This document shows positions 7,250 to 14,756 of a DNA stretch of 64,000 nucleotides, piece after piece. Each line of letters starts with the position of its first letter. Positions within the stretch are counted from its first letter, which is position 1. The position numbers and the translations under genes are program-made. The DNA is from Streptomyces cellulosae (lineage in GTDB: Bacteria; Actinomycetota; Actinomycetes; Streptomycetales; Streptomycetaceae): positions 248,001 through 312,000 of the forward strand of contig BNBH01000003.1 of the NCBI GenBank assembly GCA_014655195.1. Reading direction: 5' to 3'. The notes under the pieces were generated by a model, which ran no database searches, was not told where the DNA came from, and worked only from the letters and a program-made list of their open reading frames with translations.

Positions 7250-8556
7250 CGCGCGCGGCCCTCCGCGGTGGCTGACTGGGCCAGCGCCCAAGGGGCGATG
7301 CGGTCCATGACGGAACCGACGCTGGCCTCGTAGTCGTGGCGGGAGCGCACCAGGGCCGCCCCGGCGCTCCGGAGCCGATCGCGTTCTCGGGGCAGGACGG
7401 TCAGGGCCCGGTGCAGGGCGGATGCCAGGGACCTGGGGTCCTGTGGTGCGGCCGTGAAGCCGGTCTCGCCGTCGATGACGGTCTGAGCCAGGCCGCCGGC
7501 CGTGGTCGCGACCACCGGGCCCGCACCGGCTGCGAACGCCTCCAGGGGTATCCGGCCGAAGGGCTCCTCGCGAGAGGGAACGATGACTGCGCGCAGGGCC
7601 GGGCTGTGCAACCAGGCGCGGATCGCGGGGGTGAAGCGAGTGATCAGAGTCGCGTCCAGATCGTGCGCGCGGATGTGTGCCGCCAGGTCCTGCTGGTACG
7701 AGGAGGGGCGCTGGTGTTCCTCCGAGGTCACGGCAGCCAGCAGCAGGTGAGGAACGGGGAGACCACGTTCCTTCAGCAGACGCAACGCCTCCAGGAGGTC
7801 TTCGAAGCCTTTCGTCGGGACTGCGCGGCCCATGGCGAGAAGGAATCCGGCGCGGGCCTTGAAAGGCAGCGGCAGAGCCGTGGCCGGCCTGACCATCTCC
7901 TCACGGATCAGTCCGTTCGGGATGCTCACGATGCTCGATCGAGGGACGGCGTAGTTGACGACGAGGTGGCCTCGCATGTGGGAGGAGATGGCCCCGACGC
8001 GCGCACCTCGGAGTGTCGCCGCTCGCAGGGCGTCCCGCTCCCAGCGGACGCGGGAGACGTCCTTGGGCCGCGTCAGGGCGGTCGTGGAGCGGGGCACAAG
8101 CAGCAGGTCCGTGGTCGGCGACGTGTACGGGGCGAGCCCGAGGAACGGGATGTCGAGGCCGACGAGGAGGCACTGGCTCGCCCGCGCGGCGACGCGTACG
8201 GCCGCCTCGCCCGCCAGGTCGCACAGCTGAACCGAACCGCGGACCGAGTCCGGCGGCGCGTTGACCTTCGGGATCGTGATGACCTCGGCCGCGGCCTGCC
8301 GCAGCATCTGCCGCACCTCGCCGGCCCACCGCTGATCGTGCGCTCCCGCGGTCTCGGGCACGTGCGGGGTGATCACTGAGAGGCGGCCTGCCGGCAGGAG
8401 CCGGGCCAGTGCCGTGAGGAAGGCGCGGTTGCTGAAGCCGGTGCCCGACTCCGCGCCGTAGAAGCCCTCGTGGAGAGCGACGACGACCCTGGGCTGGCGA
8501 GCGGCCTCCGGCACAGCTGCGCGTGAGGGTGGGGAAGTCGCATGGTCGATGCGCAT
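7246..8556 (-). CDS. GT4-family glycosyltransferase
   Basis: 436 residues, full length for a GT-B enzyme. The C-terminal donor domain carries SREEPFGRIPLEAFAAG with the two glutamates seven residues apart, followed by VVATTAGGLAQTVIDGETGF; the middle has AMGRAVPTKGFEDLLEALR. The N-terminal half begins after about 25 unstructured residues with a VVVALHEGFYGAESG glycine-rich segment. The ATG at 8556 follows AAGGAGG by 8 nt. This is the first gene of the eight-gene minus-strand operon; the dehydrogenase gene overlaps its stop. It would transfer a sugar to an unknown acceptor in the cytoplasm. Confidence 0.88.
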   Translation of the reverse strand: MRIDHATSPPSRAAVPEAARQPRVVVALHEGFYGAESGTGFSNRAFLTALARLLPAGRLSVITPHVPETAGAHDQRWAGEVRQMLRQAAAEVITIPKVNAPPDSVRGSVQLCDLAGEAAVRVAARASQCLLVGLDIPFLGLAPYTSPTTDLLLVPRSTTALTRPKDVSRVRWERDALRAATLRGARVGAISSHMRGHLVVNYAVPRSSIVSIPNGLIREEMVRPATALPLPFKARAGFLLAMGRAVPTKGFEDLLEALRLLKERGLPVPHLLLAAVTSEEHQRPSSYQQDLAAHIRAHDLDATLITRFTPAIRAWLHSPALRAVIVPSREEPFGRIPLEAFAAGAGPVVATTAGGLAQTVIDGETGFTAAPQDPRSLASALHRALTVLPRERDRLRSAGAALVRSRHDYEASVGSVMDRIAPWALAQSATAEGRAR

Positions 8557-8600
8557 TGTGTGGTGCCTCCTTGGAGGACGGGTGTGGGCAGGCGTGGACA

Positions 8601-9125
8601 TCAGGCGCCGGCGGACGAGGAGCACGGCCTGTGGGCCAGTCGGCACCAGGCACGAGAGCCGTTGGCTCCAGTCGTCAGCGACCAGGCATCGGCCAAGGCA
8701 TCGACGATGACCAGTCCCCGTCCTGATTCGGCTTGCTCGTCGGGAGCGGTAGGAGAAGCGGGTGCGGGTCGGGAACAGCCGCCGTCGGTGACGGTGATCT
8801 CGATCTCCAGGCCGCCACTGGCCAGACTCCTGCGGTCGACGCACAGAACCAACGGCGGACTGCCCGAGACGAAGGCGTTCGTCGCGAGCTCAGACCCGAT
8901 CAGGCGGGCGTCAGCAAGCACGTCCGTCTCCGTGCCACGCAGCGCCAGCGTCACGGCGCCCCGGGCGACCTCGGCCGCTTCCGGTCCGTACGGCAGATCC
9001 GTGATCAGGGAGGTCGTGCCGTCACCAGCGACAAGCCCTCCTCCGGGGGCGGAGGTTGGTCGTCCGGCGTCACGGTCCAGCACACCGCCCGGTCGGCCTG
9101 GGGAGGTGCTCGTGTGCTGTCTCAA
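8601..9125 (-). CDS. RsbW-like ATP-binding protein (anti-sigma/HATPase family)
   Basis: About 174 residues if started at the TTG at 9125, which has AGAGG 6 nt upstream. The start is uncertain: a GTG at 9083 and a longer frame from a GTG at 9185 are possible. The HATPase fold is recognisable from IGSELATNAFVSG (the N-box, usually ELVTNAVRHG), ITVTDGGCSRP (the G1 box DxG) and SGRGLVIVDALADAW (the G2 box). Streptomyces have many such stand-alone proteins that act as anti-sigma factors or anti-anti-sigma kinases. It lies 44 bp upstream of the glycosyltransferase operon on the same strand and divergent from a TPR regulator, so a regulatory role for the cluster is likely but not shown. Confidence 0.78.
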   Translation of the reverse strand: MRQHTSTSPGRPGGVLDRDAGRPTSAPGGGLVAGDGTTSLITDLPYGPEAAEVARGAVTLALRGTETDVLADARLIGSELATNAFVSGSPPLVLCVDRRSLASGGLEIEITVTDGGCSRPAPASPTAPDEQAESGRGLVIVDALADAWSLTTGANGSRAWCRLAHRPCSSSAGA

Positions 9126-9219
9126 GGCCCACCTCTTTCTCCGTCGGCTCGGAAGACGGGCGCCTCCGCCGGGATCCAAGAACACAGGAGAGGGAAGGTC
9201 AGACAGGACCCGATCAGCG

Positions 9220-9234
9220 GGTCAACTCGGTCAA
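9220..9234 (-). promoter_or_regulatory. Tandem TTGACC hexamers upstream of the RsbW-like gene
   Basis: On the minus strand two TTGACC hexamers lie 9 bp apart in the divergent spacer between the ATP-binding gene and the TPR regulator gene. Each fits a -35 box, and together they could also be a direct-repeat operator. I see no good TANNNT box at the right distance, so the promoter reading is weak. Confidence 0.3.
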
Positions 9235-9328
9235 CTTCCATACGCCGGTGGTGAATCGTCCGTCCAGGGGCATCACCATGGGGCCCGCGAAGTGATGGAC
9301 GAACCACTGGAGCGAAGGGTGGTCGCAC

Positions 9329-10774
9329 GTGGCACCGCAGACAGGCGAGCCCAACGTCGTACTGGCGGGGTGCCTCGACGAACTCGGGTGGAGCCCGAAG
9401 GCGCTCGCTCGCAAGCTCAACCGAGTGTTCGGCGCGGGGACGGTGGCCGAGTCGGCGCCGTACCACTGGCGGGACGCCGGATCCCTGCCGCGCTCGCCGT
9501 TGCCGATGATGGCCGCCTACGTGCTCTCCCAGGAGCTGGGTAGGAATGTCTCGGTGGCCGAACTGTGGCAGGGCCGTGTGGGCGACTCGTCAGCGCTGGT
9601 CCCCGCGGACACGGATCTCGCGCGGCCTTGGACCGCGCAGGGCATGGAGGCGATCGTGGAGGACTGGGTGATGGGAGGGCTCGTCGACCGTCGCCGGTTC
9701 CTCGCGATCTCGGGCGCGGGACTCCTCGCGATCGTCGCCCAGTACCTCGACGGCACCGCGGGACGCGGTCAGTACACGCCTCGAATGACGTCGTCGCTCG
9801 GCACCGATCCGCTCGTGGACCAGGTCGAGCAGCACCTTCCCATGCTCCAGTTGCTCGATGACGAGCACGGAGGGGCACGTCATCTGCCATATGTCGGAGC
9901 ACAGTTCCGGGCTGTCGGGCTGCTGATTCGCGAAGGCGGCCACTCTCCGGCTGTCGCGAGCCGTCTGATCCGCGCGCTCGCGGAGATCGGCCAGCTGGCC
10001 GGCTGGATGGCCTTCGACGCGGCCGATCACGGACTGGCGCAGCGCTACTTCGTCACGGCGCTCCGGGCCGCGCATCAGGTAAACGATCTCCCCCTGTGCG
10101 CCCATATCCTGGGCGACCTCTCCTTCCAGGCGGCGAGTCGAGGACACCCCGCGGACGCCATCGCCCTCGGAGAGGCCGCCCGCCGTGCGAGTGACGCCGC
10201 CCCGCTGGCCGTCCGGGCGTCCGTCCTGTCTCGTCTCGCCTACGCGTACGCCGCCGCCGGCCGTGACAACGACTTCGCGCACACTCGTGGCGCTGCCCGC
10301 GAACTGATCGCAAGCCGGGACGGCCGCCAAGAAGAGCCCCGATGGATGTACTTCCTCACCGACAACCACCTGGACTGCCAGGCCGGTTACGGCCTCATCC
10401 AGATGGGTCGGGCACAGCAGAAGGCGGAGAGCGGAAAGAAGAGCCGCCGCTTCCTCGCCCAAGGGACCGAGATGCTCAGATCCGGGGCGTACGACGTCCC
10501 GCGCGGCGACCCAAGCCAGCGCCGAGCCATGTTCGAGGGAGCCTGGCTGGCCCTGGGCCACAGCGCGCACGGAGACCTGGAGGCAGCCTGCGAGATCGGC
10601 CGGATCGCCGCCGACCGCCTTGATGTCGTCCGCTCGCCTCGCAGCGCGGCGCTGCTCCACCAGCTTGCCGCCGACCTCCGCCGCCGACAGCGCAACCCCC
10701 ATGTGCGCGGCTTCCTGCCAGCCCTGGAGGACGCCCTCGCCCAACACGCCCCATCGACGCAACCCGGCCGTTAG
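9329..10774 (+). CDS. NsdA-like TPR-type regulatory protein
   Basis: 481 residues. The N-terminal part (about 1-75) has a DELGWSPKALARKLN stretch that resembles a degenerate XRE-type helix-turn-helix, followed by YHWRDAGSLPRSPLP. The long C-terminal part is helical with repeats of TPR style (for example the DHGLAQRYFVTALRAAHQ region and HPADAIALGEAARRA). Streptomyces have many such proteins near biosynthetic clusters; NsdA is the named example. A twin-arginine-like RRRFLAISGAGLLA segment near residue 119 sits inside the protein and is also common in this family. The GTG at 9329 has AAGGGTGG upstream. It is divergent from the ATP-binding protein gene and just upstream of the D-amino-acid oxidase gene. 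Confidence 0.75.
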   Translation: MAPQTGEPNVVLAGCLDELGWSPKALARKLNRVFGAGTVAESAPYHWRDAGSLPRSPLPMMAAYVLSQELGRNVSVAELWQGRVGDSSALVPADTDLARPWTAQGMEAIVEDWVMGGLVDRRRFLAISGAGLLAIVAQYLDGTAGRGQYTPRMTSSLGTDPLVDQVEQHLPMLQLLDDEHGGARHLPYVGAQFRAVGLLIREGGHSPAVASRLIRALAEIGQLAGWMAFDAADHGLAQRYFVTALRAAHQVNDLPLCAHILGDLSFQAASRGHPADAIALGEAARRASDAAPLAVRASVLSRLAYAYAAAGRDNDFAHTRGAARELIASRDGRQEEPRWMYFLTDNHLDCQAGYGLIQMGRAQQKAESGKKSRRFLAQGTEMLRSGAYDVPRGDPSQRRAMFEGAWLALGHSAHGDLEAACEIGRIAADRLDVVRSPRSAALLHQLAADLRRRQRNPHVRGFLPALEDALAQHAPSTQPGR

Positions 10775-10784
10775 GGTCAGGGTC
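10772..10784 (+). promoter_or_regulatory. Leaderless promoter -10 box (TAGGGT) for the oxidase gene
   Basis: TAGGGT at 10772-10777 is followed by exactly 7 nt and then the ATG at 10785, so the transcript would begin at or next to the start codon. The TAG of this box is also the stop codon of the preceding gene. No usual ribosome site with good spacing is needed in this arrangement. Confidence 0.5.
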
Positions 10785-11738
10785 ATGACCGCAGGGGAGC
10801 GCGTTGTCGTTGTCGGGGCTGGGGTGGCTGGGCTCACCACGGCCGTTGTTCTGGCCGAGGCCGGGGCTTCGGTGCACGTTATCGCCGAGCAAGTGCCGGG
10901 GGTCACGTCGCTGGCGGCCGGGGCGATGTGGGGGCCTTACCTGGTCGAGCCGAAGGAAAAGGTCGACCAGTGGGGACAACGGTCCCTGGAGATCTTCCGG
11001 GAGCTGGCCCAGGACCCGGCGACGGGCGTCCGGCTCACCAGTGGCATCGAGGCATCCCGCACGGCCGAGGCCGCGCCGGACTGGGCCACCACTTTGCCGG
11101 GTTTCCGACCGTGCGAGCGGGCCGAACTTCCGGCCGGGTTCACGGCGGGTTACCGGTTCACCGTGCCACTGATCGACATGCCCACCTACCTCGACTACCT
11201 CCTGCGCCGGCTCCGCGATGCCGGGGGTGTGGTCGAGAAGCGACGGCTGACCTCGCTTGCGGACGCTGGTCCCGCTTCGGCGATCGTCAACTGCGCGGGC
11301 CTTGGCGCACGCGACCTGGTTCCGGACCCTGACCTCCGGCCCATCCGCGGCCAGCACGTCGTCGTCACCAACCCCGGGCTGACCGAGTTCTTCTCCGAGG
11401 ACACTGGCCTCTCGCCCGATCTGCTGTGCTTCTATCCTCACGGCGACACCGTCGTCCTAGGCGGCACAGCGATCGACGGCGAGGGCGATCTGGCCCCCGA
11501 CGACAAGGCGGCTGCCGGCATCCTCGCCCGCTGTGCCGAGGTCGAGCCCCGCCTCGCCCACGCCTGCGTCCTGGAACACAGGGTCGGCGCTCGACCGACC
11601 CGCGCCACGGTCCGTGTGGAGGAAGAGGTGGGGGAGGACGGCACCGTGGTCGTGCACAACTATGGGCACGGAGGTGCTGGCGTCACGCTGTCGTGGGGGT
11701 GCGCTGAGGAGACTCGGGATTTGCTGTCGATCGAGTGA
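10785..11738 (+). CDS. D-amino-acid oxidase family FAD enzyme
   Basis: 317 residues, the normal length of D-amino-acid oxidases. FAD binding is shown by VVVVGAGVAGLTTAVVLAEAG near the N-terminus. The C-terminal family signature is clear: HRVGARPTRATVRVE followed by HNYGHGGAGVTLSWG. Such enzymes turn D-amino acids into imino/2-oxo acids with hydrogen peroxide; related DAO-fold proteins act on glycine or D-aspartate. The gene follows the TPR regulator by 10 bp but probably has its own leaderless promoter. It converges with the nucleotidyltransferase gene; the ends are 48 bp apart. Whether it serves the left-arm pathway is unknown. Confidence 0.9.
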   Translation: MTAGERVVVVGAGVAGLTTAVVLAEAGASVHVIAEQVPGVTSLAAGAMWGPYLVEPKEKVDQWGQRSLEIFRELAQDPATGVRLTSGIEASRTAEAAPDWATTLPGFRPCERAELPAGFTAGYRFTVPLIDMPTYLDYLLRRLRDAGGVVEKRRLTSLADAGPASAIVNCAGLGARDLVPDPDLRPIRGQHVVVTNPGLTEFFSEDTGLSPDLLCFYPHGDTVVLGGTAIDGEGDLAPDDKAAAGILARCAEVEPRLAHACVLEHRVGARPTRATVRVEEEVGEDGTVVVHNYGHGGAGVTLSWGCAEETRDLLSIE

Positions 11739-11786
11739 TCTGCACGTGGAGGAACAGACGTTGCGACGTCCGCAGCGCGGGATCGC

Positions 11787-12491
11787 TCAGGGCGCCCCGG
11801 CACGCTTGTAGCCGAACCACAACCGGCCACCGGTCTGCCCGAGCACCTCGTCCACGACGGCCACGAGGGTCTCGGCTCTCCCGTCCAGTACCTCCTGTAG
11901 GCCGTGGTGGAGGCGTGTGCTGAGCCCTGACGCGGTCGTCTCAAGGCGGCGTGCCAGCCACTTCCCACCCCCGCCCCACGAACCGCCAACGGCCAGTGCC
12001 AGCTCACCGGTGCGTCGGACCAGTTCGGTCGCGATGAACAGGCGCTCGCTCTGGTCGTCGCTTCCCGCGAGGTCGTCGAGGAGGTCGGTGATCGCGTAGC
12101 GGCGGTCGTCGATCTCTTCCGACGACACCGGGGGTGGTCCGGCGGCGGTCAGCTTCCGGGCCTGTGCGGCGAGGCGGGCTCCGAGTCCGTCGGTGTCGAA
12201 CAGCAGCAGCCCGTCGGCACACATCCACAGCAGCGGTGACCGGCGCTTGCGCAGCTCCCTTTCGACGTAGGCGTGCCACGTCGCCTCGGTGTGAACGAAC
12301 ATCTCCACCGGCCAGTCGGCGTACTGGAGGCTTGCGCGGTACGGGGCTGGGGCTCCGTGGAGCAGGACCACGACGTCGAGGTCCGACGTGGCCGTTCGGC
12401 GGCCTGTCACGACGCTGCCGCCCAGGAACGCGGCGCGCGCTTCGGGGTGCTGTTCATCTACGACGGCGCGTGCGTCCTCGATCGCATCCAT
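11787..12491 (-). CDS. Nucleotidyltransferase domain protein (KNTase/MNT type)
   Basis: 234 residues. The signature GGSVVTGRRTATSDLDVVVLL near residues 25-45 contains the G-S-x(9-11)-S-D-x-D core of Pol-beta-type nucleotidyltransferases. The rest is helical with YADWPVEMFVHTEATW, a pattern often seen in aminoglycoside-nucleotidyltransferase-like proteins of actinobacteria. The ATG at 12491 has no clear ribosome site; a GATAGT hexamer 6 nt upstream could be the -10 box of a leaderless message. No partner HEPN toxin gene is adjacent, which argues against a MNT-HEPN toxin-antitoxin pair. Confidence 0.7.
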   Translation of the reverse strand: MDAIEDARAVVDEQHPEARAAFLGGSVVTGRRTATSDLDVVVLLHGAPAPYRASLQYADWPVEMFVHTEATWHAYVERELRKRRSPLLWMCADGLLLFDTDGLGARLAAQARKLTAAGPPPVSSEEIDDRRYAITDLLDDLAGSDDQSERLFIATELVRRTGELALAVGGSWGGGGKWLARRLETTASGLSTRLHHGLQEVLDGRAETLVAVVDEVLGQTGGRLWFGYKRAGAP

Positions 12492-12685
12492 GCGGCAACT
12501 ATCAGCACTGCCCCCACCGCACGCACGCAGTTTTCCGCGGTTGGACCGTGAGGTCTGGCGCTCTGCATCTTTAGTTCGCCGGGGGCAGACAGCAAAGATC
12601 CACGAATGACTGGTCAGCGCCGCAAGGGCATGTGAACCTGGACGACCTTCTCGTAAAAAGGACCAGGTCAGAGAGGTGATTTGCT

Positions 12686-13039
12686 GTGACTGCGGCACCC
12701 CAGGGTCCCGGATTCTCCACCACGGTAGAGGCCCTGCGGCTACGTGAGTGGCTGCTCGGCCCGGGCCAAGCCACGGTCGTGATGGATCAGTTCTCCGCCG
12801 ACGACTTCCACCTGGTCGTCGACGACCGCGCGGACGTACACGTCAACTCGAAGGATGGATCCTTCTATCTCGGTTGGTTTCCGTCTGGCCGCCCTGGTAC
12901 CGACGGCGAGGGGTGGAAGATCGCCGTCACCGGTACGGCCAAGGTGCGCGGCTACCAGATGTCCTTCGACACCGAGACGCCGGCGGACGTCGTCGCCGCC
13001 GCAGTCGCTCGAGTGCTGGAGACGTCCCAGCGGGTGTGA
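12686..13039 (+). CDS. DUF317-type protein, short
   Basis: 117 residues starting at a GTG with GAGGTGA 8 nt upstream. The segment VHVNSKDGSFYLGWFPSG followed by WKIAVTGTAKVRGYQMSFD resembles the DUF317 domain found almost only in Streptomyces, usually in plasmids and integrative elements. There are no membrane segments and no catalytic motif that I can name. A second DUF317-like gene follows 172 bp downstream on the same strand, and the pair probably marks the left part of the mobile element. Confidence 0.65.
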   Translation: MTAAPQGPGFSTTVEALRLREWLLGPGQATVVMDQFSADDFHLVVDDRADVHVNSKDGSFYLGWFPSGRPGTDGEGWKIAVTGTAKVRGYQMSFDTETPADVVAAAVARVLETSQRV

Positions 13040-13211
13040 CAGCCAGAGGCTCGAGTCAGCGCTCTTGGGGGAGCCCGTCGTCTGATCTGTCTGTTGAGGG
13101 AGAGACTGGTGGCCCGGTCGTCTGCCACCCGAGGCCGCCGCGAAGCCGGCCCGGCACCTCCATCCAGTCGCACGCACCGCTGGCGGCATCAAGCCCCCGG
13201 CCCCCAACCTC

Positions 13212-14033
13212 TTGGAGGCGTACCTGCATCCCGACTTTCCGATCGGTCCACCTGCTCTGGCTGGTGTCCCGTCCGCGTACTGGGTCGGTCCCCGGCACCT
13301 GGCCGGTGACGACGGCCGCCTGTACGACGCCGTCGCTGACACGCTCGCTGGCCTGGGTTGGACGAGCCTGACGATCGTCCGCGGGCGCCAGGAGCCGGAC
13401 GAGGCGCCGGAGGACCGCCAGGTCCTGCGCAGCACCGTCCTGCACATCAGCCCCGACTCCCTGCGGTGGGCGCAGTGGGTCCTGCCGGACGAGCCGTTCC
13501 ACCTGGGGAACCTGCCGATCGCCTGGCAAGTGTCCGCTCGTACGGACCCGAGCAGCCCGCTCGCCCAGTGGTCGGCCTACTTCTCCCCCGAGGTCCCGGG
13601 GGAGATCACCGCCGGCTTCCTTGCCGCGCTCGACGCCCTCGATCAGCCCGCCCTGCCGTGCGGTGGGCCCGAGCTGGTCCTCGACGCTGTTACGGCGCAC
13701 GGTTGGCTGCGCGACGTCGACCAGCCCGGCACAGGCGCGGTGGATCCAACGTTCGCCTCCCACATCCGCCTCGGCGAGGTGCCGCCCCTCATCCAGGATG
13801 GCGACCCACTGGCGCTGGTGGCTGAGGCTGACGAGGGGGCCTTGGCCGGGTGGCAGGCGTGGGCCGAGCCGGTGCTCGGCGCGGGCTACCTGTGGGCCGC
13901 GTCGTTCAGCGCCAGCGTGCCGCACGACCTCGTCGCCGCCTTCGCCGACTCCCTCAGCTCCAGCGCACCGGTCCTGCGCCGGGTGCTGCCGGACAGTACG
14001 CGCGACCGGCTCCTGCGCGCTCCAGCCAGCTGA
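13212..14033 (+). CDS. DUF317 domain protein
   Basis: 273 residues from the TTG at 13212. YWVGPRHLAGDDG near residue 24 and the later SHIRLGEVPPLIQDG are typical of DUF317 proteins, and the layout suggests two copies of the domain. The start is doubtful: there is no ribosome site before the TTG, while the same frame is open upstream to 13098 with sensible codons (ending in APNLLEAYLHPDFP) but without ATG or GTG. The true start may be a CTG near 13122, or a small frameshift may have removed it. Function unknown; found in mobile elements. Confidence 0.6.
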   Translation: MEAYLHPDFPIGPPALAGVPSAYWVGPRHLAGDDGRLYDAVADTLAGLGWTSLTIVRGRQEPDEAPEDRQVLRSTVLHISPDSLRWAQWVLPDEPFHLGNLPIAWQVSARTDPSSPLAQWSAYFSPEVPGEITAGFLAALDALDQPALPCGGPELVLDAVTAHGWLRDVDQPGTGAVDPTFASHIRLGEVPPLIQDGDPLALVAEADEGALAGWQAWAEPVLGAGYLWAASFSASVPHDLVAAFADSLSSSAPVLRRVLPDSTRDRLLRAPAS

Positions 14034-14050
14034 GGGCCATCTAACGCATT

Positions 14051-14084
14051 GAAGCCGGGCCTCCCTTCGGGGCGGCCCGGCTTC
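14051..14084 (+). terminator. Hairpin after the DUF317 gene
   Basis: GAAGCCGGGCC at 14051-14061 pairs perfectly with GGCCCGGCTTC at 14074-14084, leaving a 12-nt loop. It lies 18 bp after the DUF317 stop. There is no T run, which is common for Streptomyces terminators. Confidence 0.6.
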
Positions 14085-14267
14085 GTGCTGCTGTGCCTTG
14101 TCCGGCGTCTGCGTGGCGTCAGGGTCCGCGGTTGCAGGGAGCGGCCTGTGTTTCATTCGCGGCGGCGCGTTGTACCGGCTACCGCCTGAATGCCCATGGC
14201 TCCGTGTGTCAGAGGCTGGCTCCGTCCTGGGAGCTGGGCACCGCCTCGCCGGTCATGCGGGCCCCGG

Positions 14268-14648
14268 TTAGAAGGTGTACGGGGTGAAGGAACGGACCGG
14301 CTCTGATGCGAGGCCGAGCAGTCTGTCGAATTCGGTCCGTTCGTCCTCGTTCATGAGTTCGACGGCGTTGCCGAGGGTCTTCTCGGTGAGCCGCTCCATG
14401 AACGGGGCGAGGAAGTCCTCCAGAGCCTTCGGCGCTTCGTCCATCGTGCGCTGGTACTCCCGGTATCGCTTGAACTGCTCCTGGATCTCTTCGAACTCGA
14501 CGCGGGTGGCACTGAGGACCAGGGCCCGTTCCTCCTTGCTGAACGGGCGCCCGTCGCGGTGGTTCCACGTGTTGGTTTCACGCTTGCGCTTGATATCCGC
14601 GTCGCAGAGCAGGACGACGATCTCGGGCCGGGCTTGGGTTTCGGGCAT
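14268..14648 (-). CDS. Hypothetical helical protein downstream of relaxase
   Basis: 126 residues. The ATG at 14648 follows GAGGAG by 8 nt. The middle (about 30-110) is strongly helical and charged, with FEEIQEQFKRYREYQRTMDE and MERLTEKTLGNAVELMNEDE, suggesting a coiled-coil or helical bundle. No domain is recognised. It lies 108 bp downstream of the relaxase gene on the same strand and may belong to the mobilisation unit. Confidence 0.6.
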   Translation of the reverse strand: MPETQARPEIVVLLCDADIKRKRETNTWNHRDGRPFSKEERALVLSATRVEFEEIQEQFKRYREYQRTMDEAPKALEDFLAPFMERLTEKTLGNAVELMNEDERTEFDRLLGLASEPVRSFTPYTF

Positions 14649-14756
14649 ACGGGTGCTCCTCACAGGAGTGGGGTGGGTGGGGGCATCAATGATCCGGAGA
14701 ATCGGCGGTTTGCCCAACCGCCGATCGTCGGCTATGTTCCGCCGGCGTTTCGCTGG

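Noticed and set aside
5270..7333. Plus-strand 687-codon frame opposite the MoaA-like and dehydrogenase genes
   Set aside because: Antisense shadow; the minus-strand genes have iron-sulfur and NAD motifs, ribosome sites and coupled overlaps.
11787..12491. Possible MNT-HEPN toxin-antitoxin pair at the small nucleotidyltransferase
   Set aside because: No HEPN partner gene is adjacent; neighbours are the oxidase gene and a DUF317 gene.
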